The notes under the pieces were generated by a model. That model was not told the DNA's origin. It saw nothing but the letters and a program-made list of their open reading frames with translations, and searched no databases. A stretch of 10,725 nucleotides of DNA, from assembly GCA_030152675.1 (NCBI GenBank), contig JASLIY010000070.1:1-10725 (forward strand). Direction: 5' to 3'. The first letter of the stretch is position 1, and each line of letters opens with the position of its first letter. Below are positions 1-5,959 of this stretch, in pieces. The DNA comes from Acinetobacter sp. GTDB lineage: Bacteria; Pseudomonadota; Gammaproteobacteria; Pseudomonadales; Moraxellaceae. Position numbers and translations under genes: made by a program.

Positions 1-1
1 C

Positions 2-250
2 AAAACTTATGAACAGATCTTTGCCAAAGATTTCGCCACTGGCAAGACCGATCAAGTTCAGCACAGCCCAGAAGAACGTACACGCTATATCCACAAGATG
101 ATTTTACAACTGGGCATCGATTTGGAAAAAGGCTGGATTCAGTGGCTCGATCAACTGATCCCACAACTGTATCTCTTTCAACAACAAGACCACAAGGCTG
201 CACAAATCGCGTCACAGCAGCAGACAAAAGTTGCAAACAATAATGCATAG
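2..250 (+). CDS. C-terminal part of an unidentified protein, weakly PadR-like
   Basis: The frame is open from the window edge and gives 82 residues before a TAG stop, so the start lies outside the window. The visible part is mostly helical and hydrophilic. It contains a stretch with a His, a Tyr and then GIDLEKGWIQWLDQLI (about residues 41-56 of the fragment), followed by a Gln-rich tail. The pattern of a Gly-Ile, an acidic residue and two Trp is reminiscent of the C-terminal effector domain of PadR/Vir-type regulators. This is a resemblance only, and no DNA-binding domain is visible to confirm it. The stop overlaps the start of a short frame at 243-341, and the hydrolase gene follows on the same strand, so cotranscription is possible. 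I am confident it is coding but not of its function. Confidence 0.5.
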   Translation, partial: KTYEQIFAKDFATGKTDQVQHSPEERTRYIHKMILQLGIDLEKGWIQWLDQLIPQLYLFQQQDHKAAQIASQQQTKVANNNA

Positions 251-341
251 CAATGCATCAGACCGTTCAACAGATGATCCGTCGCCAAATGCGGCGAACT
301 CACCCACGACTGAGCAGCGCTCATCGTCACAAGAGGCCTAA
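243..341 (+). CDS. Short overlapping frame; separate small ORF or frameshifted tail of the upstream gene
   Basis: A 32-codon frame starts at an ATG that overlaps the upstream stop by 8 bases and ends 3 bases before the hydrolase ATG. The product is rich in Ser, Thr, Pro, Asn and Asp and would be disordered (it begins MHSNASDRSTDDPSP). I see no convincing Shine-Dalgarno before its ATG. The tight fit at both ends fits translational coupling. It equally fits a +1 frameshift that detached the disordered tail of the upstream protein. The sequence AATGCAT occurs twice here (242-248 and 251-257), a pattern that slippage can leave. It could also be non-coding. Confidence 0.3.
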   Translation: MHSNASDRSTDDPSPNAANSPTTEQRSSSQEA

Positions 342-344
342 GAC

Positions 345-1262
345 ATGCCATTTTATCAAATGCCAGATGGTGAATCCTTACATGTCCGCATACAGGGGCA
401 AGCCCACGCCCAACCGGTATTGGTGCTCTCTGGATTGGGCATGCAAAGTTGGCAGTGGACGCCGTTTTTGTTCCCAAACTTTAAACATTGTCAATTTATC
501 ATTCCCGACTGGCGTGGCTTTGGGCAGTCTAACAACTGCAACATCCCACAAGACTTGGATGCAATCAGCAGCCATTGGCGTGATGTAGAGTGCTTGATTG
601 AGCAACTTCAGTTAGATGATTTTATTCTGATTGGCTATTCGATGGGCGCGACCACAGCGATGCATGGGATGCAATATTCCAATATCGGGCAGAAACTCAA
701 AGCCTACTTGCATATTGATCAGACCCCCAAGATTGCCACGGACGAAAGCTGGTCTTTTGGTTTATTTGGCACTGAGTATCCGCAGTTTATGCAATTGCTG
801 CAATCCATCTCTTCGCTATTGGCTCAACATGCTGGCACTCAATATCTCAAAGACCTAGATCCTCAGTCGCGCCAACAATTGCTGCGCATGTGGCTCAAGT
901 TCATCAAGCTACAAGGCAGCAATCGACTGGCACCGTTGATGTTTGAACTGGCTTTGCGACAACCCAAGCTGCAAAAGCATTTATTGCCGATGCAACGTTT
1001 GGACTATATGGCTTGGTATATCAAGAACTATTTGCTGCATCAAGAGGACTATCGCCAAGCCATTGCTGAGCTAGACTGCCCGACTACATTTTTTATCGGT
1101 GCGCAATCCAACTTGTATCCTGCCCAAGGGCAACTGCAAATCGCTGACAGTTTAAAGCATACCCATCACGTGCTATTTCAACGTTCAGGTCATACACCGC
1201 TCCTCAGTGAACCGCTCAAGTTCACCCGTGAGCTGCAACAGTTTTTAAAACAGGCCTGTTAA
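345..1262 (+). CDS. Alpha/beta-fold hydrolase of unknown substrate
   Basis: The product is 305 residues with no signal peptide, so it is probably cytoplasmic. The fold is shown by the oxyanion-hole region VLVLSGLG (25-32), PDWRGFGQS (54-62) and the nucleophile elbow GYSMGA with Ser99. His283 in SGHTPLLSEP is the likely catalytic base. A helical cap would cover about residues 120-225. The usual acid after strand 7, an Asp in a GxxD-like turn, is not evident: the turn reads GAQSNLYP (252-259), with Ser/Asn where Asp is expected. The start is supported by AAGAGG at 331-336, 8 bases before the ATG. The gene converges on the LysR gene with 34 bases between the stops and no clear terminator. The family covers esterases, lactonases, C-C hydrolases and haloperoxidase-like enzymes, so a role in aromatic metabolism is only suggested by location. 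It is clearly different from CatD at 7918-8697. Confidence 0.85.
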   Translation: MPFYQMPDGESLHVRIQGQAHAQPVLVLSGLGMQSWQWTPFLFPNFKHCQFIIPDWRGFGQSNNCNIPQDLDAISSHWRDVECLIEQLQLDDFILIGYSMGATTAMHGMQYSNIGQKLKAYLHIDQTPKIATDESWSFGLFGTEYPQFMQLLQSISSLLAQHAGTQYLKDLDPQSRQQLLRMWLKFIKLQGSNRLAPLMFELALRQPKLQKHLLPMQRLDYMAWYIKNYLLHQEDYRQAIAELDCPTTFFIGAQSNLYPAQGQLQIADSLKHTHHVLFQRSGHTPLLSEPLKFTRELQQFLKQAC

Positions 1263-1296
1263 AGTCAGACACCAGTACTAGGCCCACACATCTGCC

Positions 1297-2229
1297 TTAG
1301 ACTTGATGGAATTGTTGGGTCATGTCACGTTCGTATTTGACCCCCTCGAGATCATAGACCTGATAAATACACTGGAATAAAGCCTGAATATCATCGCTAC
1401 TGTCGAGGCTACGCATCGCCATAAAAATCGGACTGATCGCATCCACATCCATCAACGGCACATAGTTGACATAGGGCAAGCGAATCGCATTGGCGCCTTC
1501 GGGCACGATGCAAATCCCCTCGCCAGCAGCCACCAACCCCAGCGCCAATTGGATATCACGCGCCTCACGAATACGTTTAGGCGCAAGGCCATGTTCTGAA
1601 AATAAGGTCTGGATTTGGGTCGAATAGTTCGGTTTGGCGGTGGTGGGATAAAAGAACTGTAGCTCATCGACAATATCCGCAAGAAAAATCCCCTGCTTAT
1701 ACTGCGAGAAACTATGGCTGGTATGCATGGCCACGGTGAGTCGCTCCTCTCGCAGCAACACCCGTCTCACCGCTGGATCTGAGATACGCAAGCGACCAAA
1801 ACCGACATCAATTTTGCCTTCTTTGAGCGCTTGGATCTGATCAATGGTACTCATCTCAATCACTTCGATCTTGAGCTGTGGCTGTTGTTGACGATACATA
1901 TAAATGATGCGCGGCAACATGCCATAGAGCAAAGACGCCACAAAACCAATCCGCACCACACGTTCAGCCGCACCAACCCGCTGGGTCATGGACTTGATTT
2001 CTTCAGCATTGGCCAACAATTTGATCGCATGCTGATAAAAAAACTGCCCCGCTGTGGTGGGCTGCAATGGACGACTACCGCGCTCAAATAACTGGGTTCC
2101 CAGCTCTTGTTCGAGTTTTTGAATTTTACGGCTCAATGGCGGCTGAGCGATAAACAAACGTTCTGCCGCCTTGGTAAAACTCTGTTCCTCGACCACTGCG
2201 ACAAAACAATATAAATCTCGAAGTTCCAT
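1297..2229 (-). CDS. catM: LysR-type regulator of the catechol operon, CatM/BenM group
   Basis: The 310-residue product begins MELRDLYCFVAVVEEQSF, the standard opening of CatM and BenM. A winged helix-turn-helix lies at about 18-37 (ending QPPLSRKI), a linker helix runs to about 90, and the effector domain spans about 91-305. CatM and BenM of A. baylyi activate cat and ben genes in response to cis,cis-muconate, and BenM also responds to benzoate. Primary-site positions known in that group are conserved: Ser99, Thr128 and Arg146. At the secondary, benzoate-linked site this protein has Arg160 and Tyr292 (equivalent to BenM 293 after a one-residue gap), which matches BenM rather than A. baylyi CatM (His and Phe). 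The gene is divergent from catB and its operator lies in the shared 126-153 bp upstream region, which implies autorepression as well as activation of catB. The ribosome-binding site is weak (GAGAGA just before the ATG). I name it catM from position; benM-like effector behaviour is possible. Confidence 0.92.
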   Translation of the reverse strand: MELRDLYCFVAVVEEQSFTKAAERLFIAQPPLSRKIQKLEQELGTQLFERGSRPLQPTTAGQFFYQHAIKLLANAEEIKSMTQRVGAAERVVRIGFVASLLYGMLPRIIYMYRQQQPQLKIEVIEMSTIDQIQALKEGKIDVGFGRLRISDPAVRRVLLREERLTVAMHTSHSFSQYKQGIFLADIVDELQFFYPTTAKPNYSTQIQTLFSEHGLAPKRIREARDIQLALGLVAAGEGICIVPEGANAIRLPYVNYVPLMDVDAISPIFMAMRSLDSSDDIQALFQCIYQVYDLEGVKYERDMTQQFHQV

Positions 2230-2277
2230 TTCTCTCGCTATCCTTGATCCGTTGATTGCAACAGATTGTGCAACTGA

Positions 2278-2292
2278 ATACCTACAGGGTAT
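2278..2292. promoter_or_regulatory. Primary CatM/BenM operator, perfect ATAC-N7-GTAT dyad
   Basis: ATAC, seven bases (CTACAGG) and GTAT form an exact match to the high-affinity LysR site known for CatM and BenM at the cat and ben promoters. It begins 49 bp upstream of the catM start codon, so a bound regulator would cover the catM promoter. Its centre is about 98 bp from the preferred catB ATG at 2383. This is the anchor site in the group's sliding-dimer model of activation. Confidence 0.85.
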
Positions 2293-2295
2293 ATA

Positions 2296-2314
2296 AAGAT
2301 GCTAATTTAATCTT
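2296..2314. promoter_or_regulatory. Inverted repeat AAGAT-N9-ATCTT, candidate middle operator
   Basis: Five-base arms AAGAT and ATCTT flank nine bases. The centre, about 2305, lies 20 bp (two helical turns) from the centre of the perfect ATAC-N7-GTAT site on the same DNA face. CatM/BenM-type promoters have a lower-affinity site at roughly this place that is occupied when inducer is present. The arms do not match the ATAC/GTAT consensus, so this assignment rests on position and symmetry only. Confidence 0.3.
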
Positions 2315-2329
2315 AGACAGCATTAAATC

Positions 2330-2349
2330 ATTCTTTTAAGGTATATACA
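2330..2349 (+). promoter_or_regulatory. Second CatM-type site (ATTC-N7-GTAT) overlapping a likely catB -10 box
   Basis: ATTC, seven bases (TTTTAAG) and GTAT (2330-2344) differ from the consensus dyad at one base. The centre is 52 bp downstream of the perfect site, near the spacing expected for the promoter-proximal repressing site of CatM/BenM-controlled operons. TATACA (2344-2349) is a plausible -10 element touching the site. It would put the transcript start near 2356, so occupancy without inducer would block RNA polymerase. I see no good -35 at 17 bp, which is normal for an activated promoter. Confidence 0.55.
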
Positions 2350-2382
2350 AATGATATGGATATCCCGATGGTGTCGTTCCCC

Positions 2383-3492
2383 ATGTATAAATCTGTTGAA
2401 ACCTTCTTGGTCGATGTTCCGACCATTCGCCCACACAAGTTGTCAGTGGCGACCATGCAAACCCAAACTTTGGTGTTGGTCAAAATCTGTTGCAGTGACG
2501 GTGTTGTTGGTTGGGGTGAAGCCACCACCATTGGCGGACTCAGCTACGGTGAAGAAAGTCCTGAAAGCGTTCAAGTCAATATTGACACCTATTTTAAGCC
2601 CTTGTTGCACAGCATCAGCGATTTAAACTTGGCCCAGACTTTTCAAAAAATACACAGCAGTATCAATGGCAACCGTTTTGCCAAATGCGCCATTCAAACC
2701 GCATTGCTCGATATCCAAGCCAAGCGTTTAGGCCTTCCTTTAAGCGAACTGCTCGGAGGACGCTTAAGAGATCGTCTGCCCGTGCTGTGGACCTTGGCCT
2801 CGGGTAACACCGAGCAAGATATTGCCGAAGCAGAGCGAATGATCGCGCTCAAACGTCACAATGTCTTTAAATTAAAAATTGGCGCCAATCCGCTACAACA
2901 GGATGTTGAACATGTAATCGCCATCAAAAAAGCCCTCGGTCCTGAGGTCAGCATCCGGGTTGATATCAATCGTGCATGGTCAGAACAACAATGTATTCAA
3001 GGGATTCAGCAATTACAGGATGGTGGCATCGACCTCATCGAACAACCGTGTGCGATTGATCAAGTCGATACATTGGCACGTTTAACTGCTCGCTTTGATG
3101 TGGCGATCATGGCGGATGAAGCTTTAACTGGCCCAGCCAGTGCCTTTCGTCTCGCCAAACAACATGCCGCAGATGTATTCGCGGTCAAGATCGCCCAATC
3201 CGGTGGCCTGATCGAAGCCTGTGAAGTCGCAAAAATCGCACAACGTGCCGGTATCGATCTATATGGCGGCACCATGTTGGAGGGGCCAGTCGGGAGTATC
3301 GCTTCGGCACATGCATTCTCGACCTTTGAGCACTTGGGCTTCGGCACTGAACTGTTTGGCCCACTGCTGCTGACCGAAGATATTTTAAAAACCCCATTGC
3401 AATACCAAAATTTCGAACTGTTACTGCCGACAGCGCCGGGTCTCGGTATTGAAGTGGATGAAGATCGGATTGAACAGTTACGCCGACGCTAA
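2383..3492 (+). CDS. catB: Muconate cycloisomerase (cis,cis-muconate lactonizing enzyme)
   Basis: CatB converts cis,cis-muconate to muconolactone using Mn2+ in the cytoplasm. The 369-residue product (counted from 2383) belongs to the muconate-lactonizing branch of the enolase superfamily. The N-terminal capping domain contains VGWGEATTIGG. The barrel carries the Lys-x-Lys motif FKLKIG (Lys163, Lys165), metal ligands Asp194 (RVDINRAW), Glu220 (DLIEQP) and Asp245 (MADEAL), the opposite-face Lys269 (AVKIAQSGG) and Glu323 (FGTELFGP). Residues GGTMLEGPVGS are also typical. Two in-frame ATGs lie upstream (2356 and 2368). I prefer 2383 because the protein then starts MYKSVET as in Acinetobacter CatB, and because 2356 falls on the predicted transcript start. 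The drawback is a poor Shine-Dalgarno for 2383. It is the first gene of the plus-strand cluster, divergent from catM and probably induced by muconate. Confidence 0.95.
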   Translation: MYKSVETFLVDVPTIRPHKLSVATMQTQTLVLVKICCSDGVVGWGEATTIGGLSYGEESPESVQVNIDTYFKPLLHSISDLNLAQTFQKIHSSINGNRFAKCAIQTALLDIQAKRLGLPLSELLGGRLRDRLPVLWTLASGNTEQDIAEAERMIALKRHNVFKLKIGANPLQQDVEHVIAIKKALGPEVSIRVDINRAWSEQQCIQGIQQLQDGGIDLIEQPCAIDQVDTLARLTARFDVAIMADEALTGPASAFRLAKQHAADVFAVKIAQSGGLIEACEVAKIAQRAGIDLYGGTMLEGPVGSIASAHAFSTFEHLGFGTELFGPLLLTEDILKTPLQYQNFELLLPTAPGLGIEVDEDRIEQLRRR

Positions 3493-3602
3493 AGCGCCTG
3501 ACAGAGCAAGTTTGAGAGTTTGGCAGTTAAAGATCGAGCAATGAACCCTGAAACAGCGCAACACTGAAACGCATAAAAACCATTTAAAACAAGGAACCGC
3601 AT

Positions 3603-3893
3603 ATGTTATTCCACGTTCGCATGGATGTTTTACTTCCTGTTGATATGCCGCCTGAACAAGCCAATGAGATTAAGGCCATTGAGAAAGCCTATTCTCAGGA
3701 CTTACAACGCCAAGGTAAATGGCGACATCTCTGGCGGATCAGCGGCCAGTATTCCAACATCAGTATTTTTGATGTGGAAAGCAATGAAGCCTTGCACGAC
3801 CTCTTACAGGGTCTGCCGCTCTTCCCTTATATGAAAATCGAAGTGATGCCGTTAAACCGTCATCCTTCCTCCATACGTGACAATGACCTGTGA
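3603..3893 (+). CDS. catC: Muconolactone delta-isomerase
   Basis: CatC moves the double bond of muconolactone to give beta-ketoadipate enol-lactone. The 96-residue product has the normal family length (known enzymes form decamers) and the characteristic start MLFHVRMDVLLP. It continues with a helix containing EKAYSQDLQRQGKW, then WRISGQYSNISIFDVES and LLQGLPLFPYM near residues 67-77, which builds the ferredoxin-like fold. AAGGA at 3591-3595 lies 7 bases before the ATG. The gene follows catB after a 110-bp gap that holds only small direct repeats (CTGAAAC twice) and no terminator. It is followed by an unusually long gap before catA. CatB and CatC act in sequence, so the order fits their pathway. 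Confidence 0.95.
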   Translation: MLFHVRMDVLLPVDMPPEQANEIKAIEKAYSQDLQRQGKWRHLWRISGQYSNISIFDVESNEALHDLLQGLPLFPYMKIEVMPLNRHPSSIRDNDL

Positions 3894-4160
3894 TCTTGAT
3901 GCTTTGATTGATCATTCTTTGATTCGATGGGTGGCTTTATTATTTTAGTTAAGACATTATAAAGTTTGAAGTTTTCACCACCGAACAACTCGATTATATC
4001 AGCAAGATGGATCTTCGTTTTAACAATAGGCTCAAGCATATAGCAGCCATAAAAATCAAGGATTGTGGTCTATCCCGCGCCAGCAGTTTTACAGCGATCA
4101 ATACTGATCGTGAACCGCAACGCCAGCCACGGATCCTCCTCATACACAAGGAGTTAATGT
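3894..4160 (+). other. Long catC-catA gap with a degenerate open frame and repeats
   Basis: This 267-bp stretch is much longer than the distal spacings in the cluster. CTTTGATT occurs twice, 15 bp apart (3902-3909 and 3917-3924). An open frame runs from 3953 into catA (stop at 4220-4222) with no good ribosome-binding site. Its translation includes FTTEQLDYISKMDLR and, further on, RLKHIAAI and KDCGLSRAS. The last parts recall the start of a LysR-type regulator (LKHFxAI ... CGSLSRAS), while the first part and NNRLKHI recall the helical N-terminus of CatA. Neither match is strong. It may be a gene remnant or simply a leader region. AAGGAG at 4148-4153 serves catA, 7 bases before its ATG. Confidence 0.35.
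4095..4110 (+). other. Small perfect hairpin upstream of catA
   Basis: CGATCA and TGATCG flank a four-base loop (ATAC), giving a 6-bp perfect stem about 50 bases before the catA start. No T-run follows, so it is not a terminator. It could protect or mark a processing point in the catBC-catA transcript, but a chance occurrence is possible. Confidence 0.35.
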
Positions 4161-5081
4161 ATGAACCGCCAAGAAATCGATCAATTAGTCAAAAAAATGA
4201 ACGTCGACACCGCCATCCATGAGGTGAATCCACGTGTACAACAAGTGGTGGTTCGCCTACTCGGTGATTTATTTCAAGCCATTGAAGACTTAGACATTTC
4301 TCAAGCAGAGTTGTGGAAAGGTCTTGAGTATTTAACCGATGCGGGTCAGGCCAATGAGTTAGGCTTATTGGCAGCAGGACTGGGTCTAGAGCATTACTTA
4401 GACTTACGTGCCGATGCCGCAGATGCCAAAGCTGGAATCAGTGGCGGTACCCCACGCACCATCGAAGGCCCGCTCTATGTGGCTGGTGCGCCTGAATCTG
4501 TTGGCTTTGCGCGTATGGATGATGGCAGTGAGTCAGATCATGTCGATACCTTATTTATTGAAGGCAAAGTGACCGACACCGATGGCAATATCATCGAGGG
4601 TGCCAAAGTTGAAATCTGGCATGCCAACAGCATGGGCAACTACTCATTCTTTGATAAATCACAGTCTGATTTCAATTTACGCCGTAGTATCCTGTCCGAT
4701 GCAGATGGTCGCTATGTCGCACAAACCACCATGCCAGTTGGCTACGGCTGCCCCCCTGAAGGCACCACCCAAGCCTTGTTGAATTTGTTGGGCCGTCATG
4801 GTCAACGCCCTTCCCATGTCCATTATTTTATTTCTGCACCGGGCTATCGCAAACTCACCACGCAATTCAATATCGAAGGGGATCAATACCTCTGGGATGA
4901 CTTTGCCTTTGCAACCCGTGAAGGTTTGGTCGCTACAGCGGTAGACGTCACAGATCCTGCACAAATTGCGGCACGTCAGGTGACTGGTCCATTTAAGCAC
5001 ATCACCTTTGATGTGGAACTGGTCAAAGATGTGGCTTCTGCACCGACCACCGAGATTGAGCGTCGTCGCGTAAGTGCTTAA
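4161..5081 (+). CDS. catA: Catechol 1,2-dioxygenase (intradiol, Fe(III))
   Basis: CatA opens catechol between the two hydroxyls to give cis,cis-muconate, which is both the next substrate and the regulator's inducer. The 306-residue product has an N-terminal helical dimerisation domain (about 1-100) and a C-terminal beta-sandwich catalytic domain. The Fe(III) ligands are visible as Tyr161 (GNYSFFD), Tyr195 (VGYGCPPEG), His219 and His221 (RPSHVHYF). TPRTIEGPLYVAGAPESVGFARMDDG marks the domain junction (about 97-122). The N-terminus MNRQEIDQLVKKMN differs from the A. baylyi ADP1 type, which has an extra start segment containing IFNTQDVQDF. This is therefore the other CatA subtype. AAGGAG lies 7 bases before the ATG. 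In ADP1 catA is outside the catBCIJFD operon; here it sits inside, with 267 bp before it and 187 bp after it. Confidence 0.96.
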   Translation: MNRQEIDQLVKKMNVDTAIHEVNPRVQQVVVRLLGDLFQAIEDLDISQAELWKGLEYLTDAGQANELGLLAAGLGLEHYLDLRADAADAKAGISGGTPRTIEGPLYVAGAPESVGFARMDDGSESDHVDTLFIEGKVTDTDGNIIEGAKVEIWHANSMGNYSFFDKSQSDFNLRRSILSDADGRYVAQTTMPVGYGCPPEGTTQALLNLLGRHGQRPSHVHYFISAPGYRKLTTQFNIEGDQYLWDDFAFATREGLVATAVDVTDPAQIAARQVTGPFKHITFDVELVKDVASAPTTEIERRRVSA

Positions 5082-5108
5082 CTTATCTTAGCTTTTTAAA
5101 TATACAAC

Positions 5109-5143
5109 TGAAGACGTGATGCACCAGTGGCCTCAGGTCTTCA
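5109..5143 (+). repeat. Long imperfect hairpin in the catA-catI gap
   Basis: TGAAGAC (5109-5115) pairs with GTCTTCA (5137-5143). Inside this, TGA (5117-5119) pairs with TCA (5133-5135) and GC (5121-5122) with GC (5130-5131). That makes 12 pairs broken by two single mismatches around a 7-base loop. No T-run follows, so it does not look like a terminator. It resembles a REP-like or mRNA-stabilising structure and could set the ratio of catBCA to catIJFD transcript. The rest of the 5082-5268 gap shows no gene. Confidence 0.5.
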
Positions 5144-5268
5144 ATCAATGCTATATATAGCTCATCGCCTTTCCGACAACACGCTGTATCGGTAGGATCT
5201 ATCGAATAAGTGACATCGGACGGGCTTCCCATCACATTGAGTGAAGTTCAATTGCACAAGGAAAGATG

Positions 5269-5949
5269 ATGATCGATAAAAGCGCTGCGTCTTTAACTGA
5301 GGTTCTGTCCCAGATTAAAGATGGATGCAGCATCATGATTGGTGGTTTTGGGACAGCGGGACAACCGGCTGAACTGATTGATGGCCTGATCGAGTTGGGC
5401 GTCAAAGATTTGGTGATTATCAATAATAATGCCGGCAATGGCGACTACGGTTTGGCCAAGTTACTCAAAACCGGAGCCGTCGCTAAAATCATCTGCTCTT
5501 TCCCTCGTCAGTCTGACTCTTGGGTTTTTGATGAGTTGTACCATGCCGGAAAAATCGAATTGGAATTGGTCCCTCAAGGCAATCTTGCCTGCCGCATCCA
5601 AGCCGCAGGAATGGGTTTAGGCCCGATCTATACCCCAACAGGTTTCGGAACACTCTTGGCCGAAGGCAAGCCCACGCTGAACTATGAGGGCAAAGACTAT
5701 GTCTTGGAAAATCCGATTCGTGCCGACTTTGCCTTGATCAAAGCACAACAAGGCGATCGTTGGGGCAATTTGGTCTATCGTAAATCTGCACGCAACTTTG
5801 GCCCGATCATGGCCATGGCTGCAGACGTCACCATTGCCCAAGTCAGCCAAGTGGTTGAACTCGGTCAACTCGATCCAGAGCACATCATTACCCCAGGTAT
5901 TTTTGTGCAACATGTGGTTCAAGTCCAACCTACATCGCCACTGGCATAA
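5269..5949 (+). CDS. catI: 3-oxoadipate CoA-transferase, subunit A
   Basis: CatI and CatJ form the heteromeric enzyme that transfers CoA from succinyl-CoA to beta-ketoadipate. The 226-residue subunit A has the family's N-terminal Gly-rich CoA-binding segment GGFGTAGQPAELIDG (25-39). It continues with NNAGNGDYGLAKLL, ICSFPRQSDSWVFDE, VPQGNLACRIQAAGMGLGPIY, and the C-terminal IAQVSQVVEL and TPGIFVQHVV. Two adjacent ATGs exist (5266 and 5269). The second is preferred because AAGGA at 5258-5262 is then 6 bases away and the protein starts MIDKSAA as in Acinetobacter homologues. catJ follows with 10 bases between. The sequence cannot by itself separate catI from a pcaI paralogue; the name follows from the cat neighbours. 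Confidence 0.94.
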   Translation: MIDKSAASLTEVLSQIKDGCSIMIGGFGTAGQPAELIDGLIELGVKDLVIINNNAGNGDYGLAKLLKTGAVAKIICSFPRQSDSWVFDELYHAGKIELELVPQGNLACRIQAAGMGLGPIYTPTGFGTLLAEGKPTLNYEGKDYVLENPIRADFALIKAQQGDRWGNLVYRKSARNFGPIMAMAADVTIAQVSQVVELGQLDPEHIITPGIFVQHVVQVQPTSPLA

Positions 5950-5959
5950 GGAGATCATC

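Noticed and set aside
253..588. Plus-strand frame of 111 codons overlapping the hydrolase start
   Set aside because: It runs out of frame through the well-supported hydrolase gene and shows no family motif.
1249..1260. Twelve-base palindrome AACAGGCCTGTT at the hydrolase stop
   Set aside because: It leaves almost no loop for a hairpin and has no T-run; it could be a chance palindrome within coding sequence.
5798..5959. Upstream extension of the catJ frame
   Set aside because: It lies within catI in another frame, is not CatJ-like, and the start at 5960 has an excellent ribosome-binding site.
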